64,000 nt of DNA from Thermothelomyces thermophilus ATCC 42464 (GCF_000226095.1 NC_016472.1:6758001-6822000), one strand, 5' to 3'; numbered from the stretch's first letter, positions 47,420 to 58,392 are shown. Numbers and translations: made by a program. Notes: generated by a model not told the origin, from the sequence alone.

Positions 47420-48774
47420 AGGAGCCGCTTCATATTTTATAGCGAGGCCGGCGAAAGGCTGGGATTCGATCCCTCTCTTATTCCACTCGCGATGATTGCG
47501 GTTACTGCGGCGCCCATTCGACACTAGCCACTGTTGGATGTTTCCCTGTGGTTACCTCCCCTTACGCGCCAAATATCCTCAGCAGGCAACGAAGAGAGTA
47601 CAAGATGCGGGAAGTCTTGGGCCTCCGGCCCATGTGAGAACCCTAAGACTGGGCCTTCACGAACGCATGCTGTGTTGGGACAGTACTGTAGTATACATTT
47701 CAAGACCACGGTTACAGGTTGTGGTGTTTTTTTTTTTTTTTTTTTTCCTCGTTTGTTCTTCCCCTCTTATTATTATGTTTGACTCGCAATGGTGCGGCGC
47801 GAGAACGAATAGCAACGGGATGGCAGCAGATCCAAGACTTTGCCAAATAATACCCATGGGCACCAGACGGTATGAGGGGCAGCGGTTTCCTTCTTAACGG
47901 TAGCTCATGTACATCACAAAACTCTTGCTATTTCGGTGGGCTTGGACGAGGTGGGCCTTTTTTTTTTTTTTTTTCTTGGAGGACTTTGAAGGACTGGCGA
48001 GGTTCCCTACACAACCGTTTCTTGTCATTGGGTTGTTTTGGGTCTTGCCCTTTCAGCGAGCTAGGCTCGCGGCGTCGCTTTCATTGGCAAGTTAAATTGA
48101 GTATTGTAATGAACAAGAACATTATTCCACTGTGCAATGCTAACATCATTGATTGTGGAGTTCAGCAGAGGAGAGCTGGTGTGCTGTGTGTGGGCTTCAA
48201 GTCGCTTGATACATCGATCGTCGTTCTTGGCATCAAGCAACGAAGTCGTCAAAACATTCTGGGTCTGAATATCCGACTTGTGTGTTCGCGATATGTTTCA
48301 ACCTCGCAAATAGTTCCTTAGGCAGCCAGAAATGGTTCCTCCCATTTGGGCAATGACATGACGATGCACTGCCTGAGGTGTCGAGCGTAGGAACCCCAGC
48401 AACGGGTCGGTAAGCAACCCGGAACCTAACACACTGAGAACGTATTGAACTCACCGAGGTATGTGCAGTACCAGATCGGGACTGATATGGCGATTAAGGT
48501 CATGCATGTCAACAAACATCAACGAGATACATACCTCTGACAACGCAGAAAATTCCGACGTCACCGAAAAAGACTCGTCGACCTTGGCTAGGTCTTCCCC
48601 ATAGCCCGACCTGGATTTGCCGGCCGCGAAAATCAACCAAGCCCTCACCACTCCTAGAGCCTCAACATCCACCGACCCGGTCACTTTGCATACCGTAGGG
48701 TCCTAGACTGGTAATAGGCTACAGACACGCGCACACGAGCGCTGCGCACCGCCCCAATCGTAGATGACGATCCC
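47420..48774. other. Intergenic region downstream of Pal1
   Basis: Pal1 3' untranslated sequence and the upstream region of the Rad51-like gene. It has two long T-runs (47728-47747, 47958-47974). A weak minus-strand spliced coding candidate at about 48320-48720 is discussed as a finding and is not called as a gene. Confidence 0.45.
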
Positions 48775-50191
48775 ATGGCCGCAGCGTTTCCCTTCTCCCA
48801 GGCCAGCTCGCACTTCCCCATCGAGCAGCCGCTGCCCGCCTCGCTTCTGCTGGACCGCGAGATCGCCCGGAAGGAAGGGCTCGCCGCCAACGGGAACCTG
48901 ATGACCGGCTGCCGCGAGCTGGACGAGTACGTCCTGCTGGGCGGATTCGAGCGCGGGTCTGTGGTGGGCGTCAGTGCCGAGGAGGATGGAGAGGAAGAGA
49001 TTGGATTGCTGGTGCGTTTCTTTCCCGCTTGAGAAGAGGGACGTACGTGCGTCTGAACGTGCATGTGTTGACCTCGGTTGATCGAGGTAGATCGGTCTGC
49101 AAACGGTTGCGCATTTGTTGGCTTCTAAGTCGACAGCAAGGGCAATGGTTGTGACGACATTGTCGGCAACGGTTCTCTTGCCGAAGCTCAGGAACGCCCT
49201 TGTCGGACAGCTGATGAAAGTCCAAGGCGGCTGGCAGAATTTCCAAGCTGAATTACAGGCATGCCTTGAGAGGATCTCCATTTCCAGGGTGTTTGACATC
49301 GAGGGACTGTGGGAGGTGCTTGAGGAGCTGGAGGATACCGTGCTTGTGAGAGACGGCGAATCACCCCGGCCGACACAAACCGGGAAGAGAAGCGAAATCC
49401 CAAACAGCGAGGACGACGGCGGTCTCTCGTCTTCGGAGGCGCCCTCCTCAAAACCATCACCACAACCCGAAAGCACGCCAGTAGAGGCCAGGTCACCGTC
49501 ACCGACACTCCCCGACATTATCCTCGTCACCCATACTTCCACCCTCCTCAACGCCCTCTTCACCGGCCGCGACAAGGACACCGCCCACAATATGATGCTC
49601 CTCCTCGCCTCCCGCCTCCACGCCCTCACCCGCTCCTCAGCCCACGGCGCGCCCCTGTTCATATTCCTCAACTCTACAACCTCGCCTGCCGCCTTTCCAC
49701 AACCTCCCCACGCCGACGACACTACACTCACCGCGCCATCAAGAGACACACCCCGGCCGCCGTCAAAACACCTCGACTCCACACTCCGCTCGATCTTTAA
49801 CCCTCCCCCCCCTCCTCCTCCTCCAGCCACGCAGACCGTGCTCGCCGCGGGAGCACAGCAGGAAGCCAGCACGTCTGCCGCTGCTTCTTCTGCCAGGAGG
49901 AACAAGCCCTCCTTCGGGCTGGTCTTCTCTCAGATGCTTGATCTCCACCTGCTATGTACCCGCGTGCCCAGGACAAGGGCAGACAGCGCAGCGCTGATGG
50001 CGAATCCCGGGATGAATATCATGGATGTCTCGTATGCTTGGGTCGTGGAGGTGTTACTAGACGAGCTCGGAGTGTACGAGAAGCGCGACGGTGATAGCTT
50101 GGAGTGGAGAGAGAGGAGGAGCAGAGAGCAAAGGTGGGCGGCGGTGGATGTTGATGAGGAGGGTAGGGTTGTGAATGCAACCATCCCGTGA
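48775..50191 (+). CDS. Rad51/RecA-fold protein lacking Walker A
   Basis: Exons 48775-49011 and 49091-50191 give 445 residues. The order of elements resembles Rad51 paralogs: LMTGCRELDEYVLLGGFERG (about residues 42-61) looks like the strand and turn before the P-loop, but the P-loop itself is replaced by SAEEDGEEEIGLL, with no GKT. A helix IGLQTVAHLL follows. The Walker B-like strand DIILVTHTSTLLNALF has Thr-His where Asp-Ser is usual. Next comes a Rad51-like helix, DTAHNMMLLLASRLHALTR, and the strand PLFIFLNST. The segment FGLVFSQMLDLHLLCTRVPR resembles the DNA-binding loop 2 to strand region. Acidic and Pro-rich inserts (near 160-200 and 265-320) interrupt the fold. It may act in homologous recombination like Shu-complex or Rdl1/Rlp1 proteins, probably without ATPase activity. 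Fold assignment is by eye, so moderate confidence; the gene itself is solid. Confidence 0.7.
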
Positions 50192-50420
50192 CGGAATGGG
50201 AATTCGGTTAAGGACGATAAACATCACGTGTGGAAGGTGAAAAGGTGGAAGATGCCCGATGCGGACCGGGTAAGAAGTGGCGGATCCAACTAGTGATTTC
50301 GTAGGGAGCTACTTCGCTCACTAACGTACATGCCGGACAGCAGCAGCCTTTCCGACTCCTTCGACAACAACACAGGGGTTTTACCCTTGAGCAACTATGA
50401 ACCTTACAACTTAGTACAAC

Positions 50421-51956
50421 TTAGAGATCTCCCATATTGTCCCGGCCGCTGGTCGTTTCCGGCGTTTCCAAATAGGGCTCCAGCCGAGCCTTCAGCTCCT
50501 CGACGCTCATCTCCCTCTTACTCTTACCCTCATTCTCGTCACCAACGTCACCGTGAGCACCACGGTGCTTGTGCGGCGGGATCAGGACCTGCCTAACCAC
50601 CTGCACGACGCCGTCATCCGCGACCACGTCTCTCACATCCACCCTGGCGAACCCGTTCACCACGATCGACACGAACTCCTTCCAGGTCCTGATATCCACG
50701 CTGATCGGCGCCCCGTGTAGCAGGCTCGGCAGGTCGACATGCAAATAACCACGTCCGGCATCGCCGACCCGCGCCGCCCCATCGCCGTCCTCTCCGTCGT
50801 CGTCGTCGTGGTCGTGCTCCCCGCCGCCGCGATAGTAGGCGTCCGAGTAGAGCGTCTCGTTCACCACGACGTGATAGCGCAGCAGCGCCCGCAGGTACCT
50901 GCGCCCGGGGTCCGAGAACAGGAAGGCGTTGAGGCGCGGCCCCAGGGCGGCCCAGGCGCGGTTCGTCGGCGCGAACAGCGTGCCGCCGCCGCGGCGCTCC
51001 AGCCGGTCCAGCTCCCCGCCGAGCCCCGTCGTCTCGAGCGCCAGCGCCAGCGTGCTGAACTGGCCCGGCAGGAGGCGGACGACGGTCGTCTGGGAGGGCG
51101 GGGGGATCAGGGGGAAGTCGACCGCCCGGAGGATGCCGTTCTTGGCGTGGAATTCCGGGCCGACGAGGCGCGTCTGGAAGTTGAGCCGGGTGAGGTGGAC
51201 GATGGGGACGGTGAAGGCGCGGATGCGCTGCGGGTGGTGCTGCTTGTGACGACGGGTGGAGGCGCCGTCGAGGGCCGCGGGGTGGAGCTCGGAAGGCAGG
51301 GTGCGGCTCGTTTGGATGCGGTGGGCCGGGTAGAGGCCCGGGACGATGTGGTATTTGAGGAAGGCGAGGATGAACTCCTTACTGGGCTTCTCATGGCGAT
51401 GTTTGCGGTCGCCGTCGTCGTCATTGCCACCGTCGTCGCCGTGGTGGCCGTGGTGGCCGTGGTGGCCGTGATGGCCGCCGTGGATACGGTCAAGGGCGCG
51501 GTCGGTCGGGACGAACAGGGTGTAGTTGTGCTCCTCGTCATCCAGCAGCTGCTTGATCTCGCCATGCTCCTCGAGGAGCTTGGCGAACTTGGAGGCATGC
51601 TGGCTGTCCTTGATCAGCTCATAGATGGTCTTGTCCTCGTGTCTGTGGTCGTCCCCGTGGCCGCCGTGGGGCAAATGAGGGTTGCCCTCTTCGCCCTCAT
51701 CCTCATCGTCCGAGTCGGAGTCGGCCAAGGAGAGGAAGTTGTCAAGTTTGCTGCCCCGGATGCTCTTGGTTATGCGTTCCTCGACGGAGGACAGGAGACT
51801 GCCTGGATTGGGGAACGCATCCCACCAAGCTTGAACTGCGTTTGCGTCCGCTGTACTGTCCTGGTTTTCGATGAGGACAATCTGATCCCTTTTGGCATCG
51901 TCGCGAGTGGCGAGGGCGGCAGCGGTAGCTGCAACTAAGAACAAGACCGATCTCAT
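50421..51956 (-). CDS. Secreted protein with two fasciclin (FAS1) domains
   Basis: Intronless frame of 511 residues with a signal peptide (MRSVLFLVAATAAALA). An acidic Asp/Glu stretch (about 79-90) precedes FAS1 domain 1 (about 108-282), which has KTIYELIKDSQHASKF, the H1 motif YTLFVPTDRALDRI and the later KYHIVPG. A His/Gly-rich insertion (HHGHHGHHGHHG, about 160-190) splits domain 1. FAS1 domain 2 (about 293-455) has TLFAPTNRAWAAL and YHVVVNETLY. Domain 2 also holds an Asp/His-rich loop. The C-terminal tail is charged. FAS1 proteins mediate adhesion at the cell surface or wall; I see no GPI signal, so it may be secreted or wall-bound through the domains. The His/Asp runs suggest metal binding, which is inference. 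It is tail to tail with the Rad51-like gene, 229 bp apart. Confidence 0.9.
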   Translation of the reverse strand: MRSVLFLVAATAAALATRDDAKRDQIVLIENQDSTADANAVQAWWDAFPNPGSLLSSVEERITKSIRGSKLDNFLSLADSDSDDEDEGEEGNPHLPHGGHGDDHRHEDKTIYELIKDSQHASKFAKLLEEHGEIKQLLDDEEHNYTLFVPTDRALDRIHGGHHGHHGHHGHHGDDGGNDDDGDRKHRHEKPSKEFILAFLKYHIVPGLYPAHRIQTSRTLPSELHPAALDGASTRRHKQHHPQRIRAFTVPIVHLTRLNFQTRLVGPEFHAKNGILRAVDFPLIPPPSQTTVVRLLPGQFSTLALALETTGLGGELDRLERRGGGTLFAPTNRAWAALGPRLNAFLFSDPGRRYLRALLRYHVVVNETLYSDAYYRGGGEHDHDDDDGEDGDGAARVGDAGRGYLHVDLPSLLHGAPISVDIRTWKEFVSIVVNGFARVDVRDVVADDGVVQVVRQVLIPPHKHRGAHGDVGDENEGKSKREMSVEELKARLEPYLETPETTSGRDNMGDL

Positions 51957-54345
51957 ATTTTCGCCGTCTGCTTCAGGTCTAACTAAGTAGCCTAACAGCT
52001 TCAGTAGCTAGCTTGTTTTTCTCTCTCTGGGGGGGAGACAGATCCTGAAGAACAGACTCATGCAGTGGAGAGACACATGGGCAGAAGTTACTTTACAGCT
52101 GCCGTTTTCAACGACCGCCGGAGAAGTATTTAGAGATGGAGGAACAGTTAGGCCCGGAATGGGCGGATGCTTCAATACGCATGCGACTCGTCATCGCCAT
52201 CAGCGTGAGAAGAACTGATTGGTCGCTTGACCCCCCGCGATTCCAACGCGTTAGCACGCCTTTCGAGTGAATTCTGCTGGAATTGCAATGCGCTCGTGTA
52301 GGGCAATCGCCGAGCCGAAGTGCGTCATGGTCTTTTCATCATTCGATTGCCCATCAGCCCATCCACTCCCGGTTTGGAGCAGTCGCCTCCTCCGATGTAT
52401 ATATACACAGTACACTAACGCAAGGAATGTATGCTGTATGTACTGTCCAGCCACAGAGATGTGTAAGGTATGTATGTACGTACGTACATACCATGCTATG
52501 AGGGACAGCGGTGTCTTTTGCCAGCTCACCATGGGCCATGCCGAGCCACAACGTGCTGGTCAGCGTCTTTCGAAGGGCATTTGAAGGTGCTATGCTGTTG
52601 ATACAACCAAGCTCGAGTCGCTGTTGGTTTTTCGAGGGGTGGACGTTGTTTTTTTGCCTGCGCTTATGCTTTGCTGCATAATTCCGTACCTTGGCCTTTC
52701 TGTAGTTGGTGCAGCTTTGCATACTCTCAAACGCGGCGCACGTTGGATGTGACCCATCCTCATCCGCCTAAGTACTAGTAGGGCCAACAGGAGCTCAAAT
52801 TGGAAACACGACCCAGAACCATTAGGGGTTTGTAACCAAGCGAAGGCTGGATAACAGGTCAAGACGAGACGATTAGTGACAAGTAGTGTATGTTCGGACG
52901 GAATGGCTAGAACGGTTTCCCCGCTTCGTCTGTTGGATGCGGGGACTCTGGGCCGAAGGGCTGACTGGGCGCCGCGTCTTCTTGGCTGCTTTTGGCGGCT
53001 GACAAAGTATCGAGCATTGTGTGTAGCGGTAGTGTAGGTAGGTGTGTACGGATACTTATGTGTAATATTCCTTCGCTTGTATGCTAGTGTATGCTTGCGC
53101 TGTGGGGAGAATAAGGCTGGAGTTGCTTGGCGCGGGGAAGAACGTCGGGTGTCTAACTATGTAGTGCTACGCAGTAGTGTAGTTGTACGCAGTAAGTGTG
53201 GTGTGCTTACACGGGCGGTAACACAAGTCGCCACGTTCATCTCCATTCTTCCAAGCGGCACGAAACACCTGTGCGTGTACCAAGCAACTTGGCCGACTCG
53301 ATTTCAACCTTGTTGCTTGGATGTTCGTTGTCCTCCGATGTCAAGCTCGAATGGGGCATACTTTGTAGAGAAGGCGCAACGTGGGGCCAATTGGGGGCGG
53401 CTGAAACAGGCCACCAATTTGAGTTATTAGACCGTGTACCGCTTATTGAGGCCGCCCCTCCTTCGCGGCTCCTGCTGCACTGTGCTCCTTCTTGCGTGGT
53501 AAGGGAGGGGGTACAGTGCATCCTACTGCAGTACTGCACAGTACATACATACTAGTACAGATGGTACCTCCACCATCCTGGTCCTGTAGGGCGCTTGAGC
53601 ATCCAACCTCCCAACGACCTCTCGGCACGGCAATCTGGTACGTTGGTGATTTTGCCTAGTACTCCGTACTCCTTACTCGTAGCCTGATGGCAGCAAGAAG
53701 ATGGAAACCTAGCTTTCGCCTGCGAAACTGGCCGTGACAATGCAACCCGCCGAACGGGGGCATGCGCCTACCGTAACGAGTCTGCCTGGTGCAGTTAGTT
53801 ATCAGGCTTTCGCAGGCTGCCACTCCCAGGGTGCCAGGCCTGGAAACCGGACCCGACTTGCATCCACTCAGGCCTCCCTCTCCTGTCACTCAATTCCCGC
53901 TCATCTCAGGGCATCTCAGGTCTTGTCCAGTTCATCACACAGCACACAGCTCTTCAATACTGTCAACTCGTCATGGATCCTTTCCTCCCCGCCACAACTA
54001 TTGCTCTCTAGCACCAGCTGGAGATAGTCGCGCCCTCTCCCGCAGAAGTTGCCTTCTCTATATTTTTTTTCCCCCTTGGATCTCTTTTTTTCTTCCGTCG
54101 CCAGAGAGCCAGATTCCGCTCTTCACTGGAGCTACGCTCCAGTCGCGGGCTCTCTGGGGCCTCCAGCGCGCGAATTGCGCTAAGCAGCAGGGTGCTGGCA
54201 CAGCCTCACCCCGACCACCACTCGCGGCCCATCACACCGTGGCTGGGGCCGCCCCTTGTTCAAGCACCCTGAACCACGCTTGATTATTATCGTTTCCCCT
54301 ACGGAGTAAAGCCCGGCAGAAAACCAGATTTCTCACTCTCAATTG
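51957..54345. other. Divergent intergenic region between FAS1 and zinc-finger genes
   Basis: About 2.4 kb without a supported gene. The left end should hold the FAS1 promoter. The right end from about 53900 is C/T-rich with a T-run at 54062-54070, consistent with the leader of the zinc-finger gene. A near-palindromic GTATGTATGTACGTACGTAC run lies near 52470. The 9-bp motif lies at 53660-53668 and at 54300-54308, the latter 37 bp before the start codon. Confidence 0.5.
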
Positions 54346-56622
54346 ATGCACCAGTTCCAGCAGCGCACCGCAGCAGCTTTGGCTGTGCGGCCGCCCGCTC
54401 GGTCCATGCTCGTTCCTAGATCCACTTCGCTCTCACCCGGCGGCATCGCTGGGGCTGTGGTCGGGTCCGTCGTCGGCGCCCTCCTCATCGCCTTCTGCGT
54501 CTTCCCCTTCATTGTCCGTGCCAGACGCCGACGGCTCACCCGCCATGATGATCCCGGCCTCGCCGAGATGGGGCAGCGCCCCGGACGGCCCAGTCTCAAT
54601 CCCCAAGAAGTGGACGACATTTCCTACAAAAGATCCTCAGGGTCCGGTCCCGAGAGCGCCACCGCTCACCATGTCCCACAACCGGCGGACCTGAATCAGA
54701 AGTCTCAGTCAGCCCTACCACAGGCTGTCACTGTTGGTCACGGCCTTCCGTCGCCTGTATCATCATCTCCTGCGTCGCCGACCGATCCGTCTTCTCGCGT
54801 CGACGAGCGCGCAGTCTCGCCCTCGACCGTTGCCGCCCCCGCCCTCGCCCGGTCGCCTGTCGAGCTCACGTCCAAGTCGTCCCGCGACGCATCGAGGGGC
54901 ACCGTCAGTTGCGAGAGCACCCGCGAGGCCAGCTTTGGTGACTCACACGGCCCGCCTAGCCGTGAGCTCACCGGTATCACCGCTGTCGGCATAACAGAGG
55001 AGCCCGAGTCCATCGATCGCCCCTCTGGTTCCCCCGAGCACGGCCACTTCCCCCACCTCAAGGAATCCCTCCGCGGCTTGATCCACCGTCGCCGTTCTTC
55101 TCACCATCGCCGAGACAGCAAGCGGTCCACACAAGCCGGCACCGACGGAGCGCGCTCGCCTTCTGTTTCCACCAACGACTATCTCTCACAGCAACCTGAA
55201 CTCTCGCAAACACCATCCGGCCTCGAAATCGACGTGGAGACTCCAGGCCTGGCTTGGGACTACTACCACGATCCGAACTTGGGTATTGACCTGCCCGACA
55301 CTTACCAGCAGTCTGCGCCCATTCCAACCTCGGCTAGCATTGCCCCGTCTTCGCTTCCTTTAGGCTTTGCCCCCGCCGGATCCAGCTTCCCAGGTGGCCA
55401 GATTCCTGTGACCGGAGCGGGAGTTGCTCCGTCCATGGGAACGGGCCCCATCACAGAGGGAGTATACACTACCTCGTCAGATAGCGACGCGACAGTGACA
55501 CCTGGCGTTCTAAACACCCAGAGCACGTCTCTCCAGGGCAAGGGTCCCGGCGGATCTCTGCAACGCACCGACAGCTTTCCGCTTCCAACCATCGTGTCCG
55601 ATCTTCCCAGCCCACCATCCCTCCAGTACACCGGCACCGTCCCGAGCGGGAACCCGATGGAGATGATGAAGCCGACCAATTCAGCCGAAAGCGCATGGAT
55701 GCTGGAGCACGAGATGCGCATGATCCAGAACTCGCCGCAGCCGCCGGCGGCTCCGGTGCTCGAGCCGGCATCCCTTGTGTCTGTGCCCACAGATGGATTC
55801 GCCGGTCAAACGTTCGGCAACGACGCGAAGCCGCAATTCCAGTCCCAGTTGGAGGTTCAATATCAGTCGCCGTATCAGTCCCCTCCACAGACGGTAGCGG
55901 AACACGAAACGCAGATTGGCGAGGAAACCACTGGATACCTCAACAACACCAACTCTCTGGCTACTTCCGAGTACAACGCGAGCGCGGTGACTACGGTGGT
56001 TACGTCCGATTACAACGCCAACACGCTCACTACTACCTCTGATTACTCGACACCACCGCCATCCACGGGGCCGTCGATTTTGGACACACCCGACACTAGA
56101 CTAACGCCGTATACGACCTCTCCGTCTCCACAGGCCGAAGCCGGGGCAACCGTCAACAGCCATCTAATGCCATCACCAGGTCATTCAGCCGGTTTGTCGC
56201 CAAGCCCTGGTCTTTCGCCAGCTCCGTCTCCGGGTCTCTCTCCCGTGCCATCGCCAGGTCGCTCCCCGGCCCGGCCACCGGGCGGTTTCGTCTGCGATGT
56301 GTGCGGCGCCGTGAAGAGCTCGTACCATCAGTTCAATCATCACCGACGGTATCATGACCGGCCGTTCCCCTGCCAGCATCCAGGGTGCGGACGGAGGTTT
56401 GGTACAGTGACACATCTGCGGCGACATGTCAATGACAAGCATCACAAAACCCGAAGGTTCTACTGCACCGAACCTGGGTGCGACTATTCGAGGCAGGGCA
56501 CAAAGTCTTTCCCTAGGAAGGACAACTGGAAGCGACACATGTTGAAGAAACACTCGGTCGATCCGCAGAACGCGACGGATGAAGATTATCTAGGCGACGA
56601 TGTTGTAATGGATGGGCCATGA
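54346..56622 (+). CDS. C2H2 zinc-finger protein with N-terminal transmembrane segment
   Basis: Intronless frame of 758 residues; the ATG at 54346 is the first in frame. Residues about 32-56 (GGIAGAVVGSVVGALLIAFC and following) form one hydrophobic helix followed directly by RARRRRL, so by the positive-inside rule the long C-terminal part should face the cytosol. A 580-residue disordered Ser/Pro/Thr-rich region follows, ending in repeats of SPSPGLSPAPSPGLSPVPSP type (56170-56280). Three zinc fingers close the protein: CDVC with x12-H-x3-H (about 650-670), C-x4-C-x12-H-x4-H (about 676-699), and an atypical finger with an 18-residue gap (about 707-734). This layout suggests a membrane-tethered transcription factor released by cleavage or alternative transcription, which is inference. 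A separate upstream exon for a signal peptide cannot be excluded. No family name is recognised. Confidence 0.85.
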   Translation: MHQFQQRTAAALAVRPPARSMLVPRSTSLSPGGIAGAVVGSVVGALLIAFCVFPFIVRARRRRLTRHDDPGLAEMGQRPGRPSLNPQEVDDISYKRSSGSGPESATAHHVPQPADLNQKSQSALPQAVTVGHGLPSPVSSSPASPTDPSSRVDERAVSPSTVAAPALARSPVELTSKSSRDASRGTVSCESTREASFGDSHGPPSRELTGITAVGITEEPESIDRPSGSPEHGHFPHLKESLRGLIHRRRSSHHRRDSKRSTQAGTDGARSPSVSTNDYLSQQPELSQTPSGLEIDVETPGLAWDYYHDPNLGIDLPDTYQQSAPIPTSASIAPSSLPLGFAPAGSSFPGGQIPVTGAGVAPSMGTGPITEGVYTTSSDSDATVTPGVLNTQSTSLQGKGPGGSLQRTDSFPLPTIVSDLPSPPSLQYTGTVPSGNPMEMMKPTNSAESAWMLEHEMRMIQNSPQPPAAPVLEPASLVSVPTDGFAGQTFGNDAKPQFQSQLEVQYQSPYQSPPQTVAEHETQIGEETTGYLNNTNSLATSEYNASAVTTVVTSDYNANTLTTTSDYSTPPPSTGPSILDTPDTRLTPYTTSPSPQAEAGATVNSHLMPSPGHSAGLSPSPGLSPAPSPGLSPVPSPGRSPARPPGGFVCDVCGAVKSSYHQFNHHRRYHDRPFPCQHPGCGRRFGTVTHLRRHVNDKHHKTRRFYCTEPGCDYSRQGTKSFPRKDNWKRHMLKKHSVDPQNATDEDYLGDDVVMDGP

Positions 56623-57496
56623 ACAGCCACAGTCGGGAGGGGGGCTAGTGCTAGGCGGATTTCGTCCTGCAGCAGTTCTCCATCCATGCATGTTATTCGA
56701 GTTAGTGCCCATAGGACAGCGGCACGGGACCCAGAAGCCCATTCCTTCTATGCCCAAGGTCACGGTATCTTGGAAAGACCCGTGACGAGGAGGTACCCGG
56801 CTAGGCTGGACTTGCCAGGCCCGGCCAAACCGGCCTTAAAGTGTCCTGCGTGCCAGGCAGCACGGGGCATGGGCCATCGCGAGAGTCATTTTGCCGGTGC
56901 CCGGGACACAGCCCAGACGCGCCGAGGCAAAACGCACCAGAGCGATCGCAGGTTTTTTTTTTTTTTTTTTAAGTCGCCAGGAAAGGAAAATTAGCGGGCC
57001 GGGCCATTTGCTGGGAGCATATTCAACGGCGGTAATTCTCTGTATGGAATTATATATTCATTGTAGCTTCTTCAGCGCGGTTTTAGACCAGCGCTTATTA
57101 GCGTCTTGCGATTGCAGACCTTGTAAGGGGAGCTGTCCGTCCGAGCTGTCCGAACAATAACACGGTTACAACTCCCCCCATGAAGGCTTTGACTTCCCAA
57201 ATAGGGGACACGTGCTTCCAGAGAAATAGCGACCTTCCGCCCTCTGGGATGTGGCGTCGGGTGCCTCTCCAGACAGATAACGGCTCAACAACCCCCCCTG
57301 GCACGAGGTATGTGAGTGAGTGAGCTGAGTGCCTCGGCACTTCGGCTGGCACGTCGTCCATCTGCCCACGTCTCTCCCGCGACCGGGGAGAAAAAAAAGG
57401 CCGTGAGGAGGTCAGAGTATACGGCCGTGCTCATCCATCGTACCCTCGAACGTCGAACGTCGAACGTCGAACGCTCGAAACAGGCCCTCCCCTTCC
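56623..57496. other. Convergent intergenic region
   Basis: 3' ends of the zinc-finger gene (plus) and RRP40 (minus). A T-run lies at 56953-56970, and a 7-bp tandem repeat at 57447-57474. No gene seen. Confidence 0.5.
57447..57474. repeat. Four tandem copies of CGAACGT
   Basis: Three exact CGAACGT units and one CGAACGC, just 3' of the RRP40 stop codon (minus strand gene). Simple tandem repeat of no evident function. Confidence 0.9.
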
Positions 57497-58392
57497 TCAC
57501 CTCATCTCCCTAACCAACTTCTTGACCAGCCTGCGCTGCCCTTCGATGCCCAGCCGCGCGCGATCCGTCTCCTGCAGCGCCCTCCCCACCAGCACCACCG
57601 TCCGCGCGCTCTCGCTGCCCACCCAGACCTTGCCGTTCCTGCCCACCGCCGTCTCGAACGCCAGCCCGCCGCCCTCCTCCCCGCCCAGCATCTCGAGGAC
57701 GGCGATCCCGCCGTCCTCCCGGCTCCGCGCCATCAGCAGGCGCCGCGCGAAGCCGAGGCTGACGTCGAAGACGCACCCGGGCCCCGTGACGGGGCCGAGC
57801 CCCTCCGCCTTGCCCGTCGACGAGTTGACGCACTCGAGCTCCGGGTCCATGTGCTTGTTGGCGACCGTCACGCGCGCGTAGACGAGCTGGCCGGGCGCCA
57901 GCACCGGCCGCGTCTTCTTGGTCGCCGACTCGAAGGCCAGGTGCGGCAGCGTCGCCGGCGCCGTGTGCGGGGAGAGGGTGCAGAGGTAGAAGTCGGTCGT
58001 CGAGCGGAGGACCTGGGCGAGCACGATGTCGTTGGGGGCGGGGATGTACTGTTATTTTTTTATTTTATTTTATTTTTTTTTGGTTGGTTAGTTTCGTCGG
58101 TGCAAAAAAAAAAGAAACAGTACGGGGAACAACAGTTGGTTTTGGAGCTGGAGGAGAGGAGGAGAAGCGGGAGAAGGGAGAGGGGGCTTACGCGGTTGGA
58201 GTTGTACTCAATCCACATGGAGTTCTTGACTGGGTTGGTCATGAGTTGTCCGGCCACTGTCGGGACGATGTCGGTGGGAGGGATGTGTCGAAGCCCTGGG
58301 CCCAGGCGGAGGGCCTTCTTGGGGTCGGAAGGGATCAGAGAAGGGTCGATCGTCTCGCCTGGGAGGACGACGGGGCGTTCGGTGGCCGCCAT
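57497..58392 (-). CDS. RRP40: Exosome subunit Rrp40
   Basis: Cap protein of the RNA exosome, with an N-terminal domain, S1 domain and KH domain; it helps feed RNA into the 3'-5' exonuclease core in nucleus and cytoplasm. Exons 58392-58192 and 58048-57497 give 250 residues, close to the 240 of yeast Rrp40. The N-terminal part has VVLPGETI and LGPGLRHI. The exon join gives SNRYIPAPNDIVLAQVL, the start of the S1 domain, followed by FESATKKTRPVLAPGQLVYA and MDPELECVNSSTGKAEGLG. The KH part carries VGRNGKVWVGS, the GxNG signature. The intron is GT-AG, phase 0, with a T/A-rich end. Its start codon is 713 bp from that of SSZ1, pointing the other way. Confidence 0.95.

Noticed and set aside
47450-47480. 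tRNA-like T-arm (GGGATTCGATCCC)
   Set aside because: No A box at the right distance and no acceptor or anticodon stem could be folded.
50739-51938. 399-codon plus frame opposite the FAS1 gene
   Set aside because: Mirror of the FAS1 exon; Val-rich run comes from the complement of Asp and His codons.
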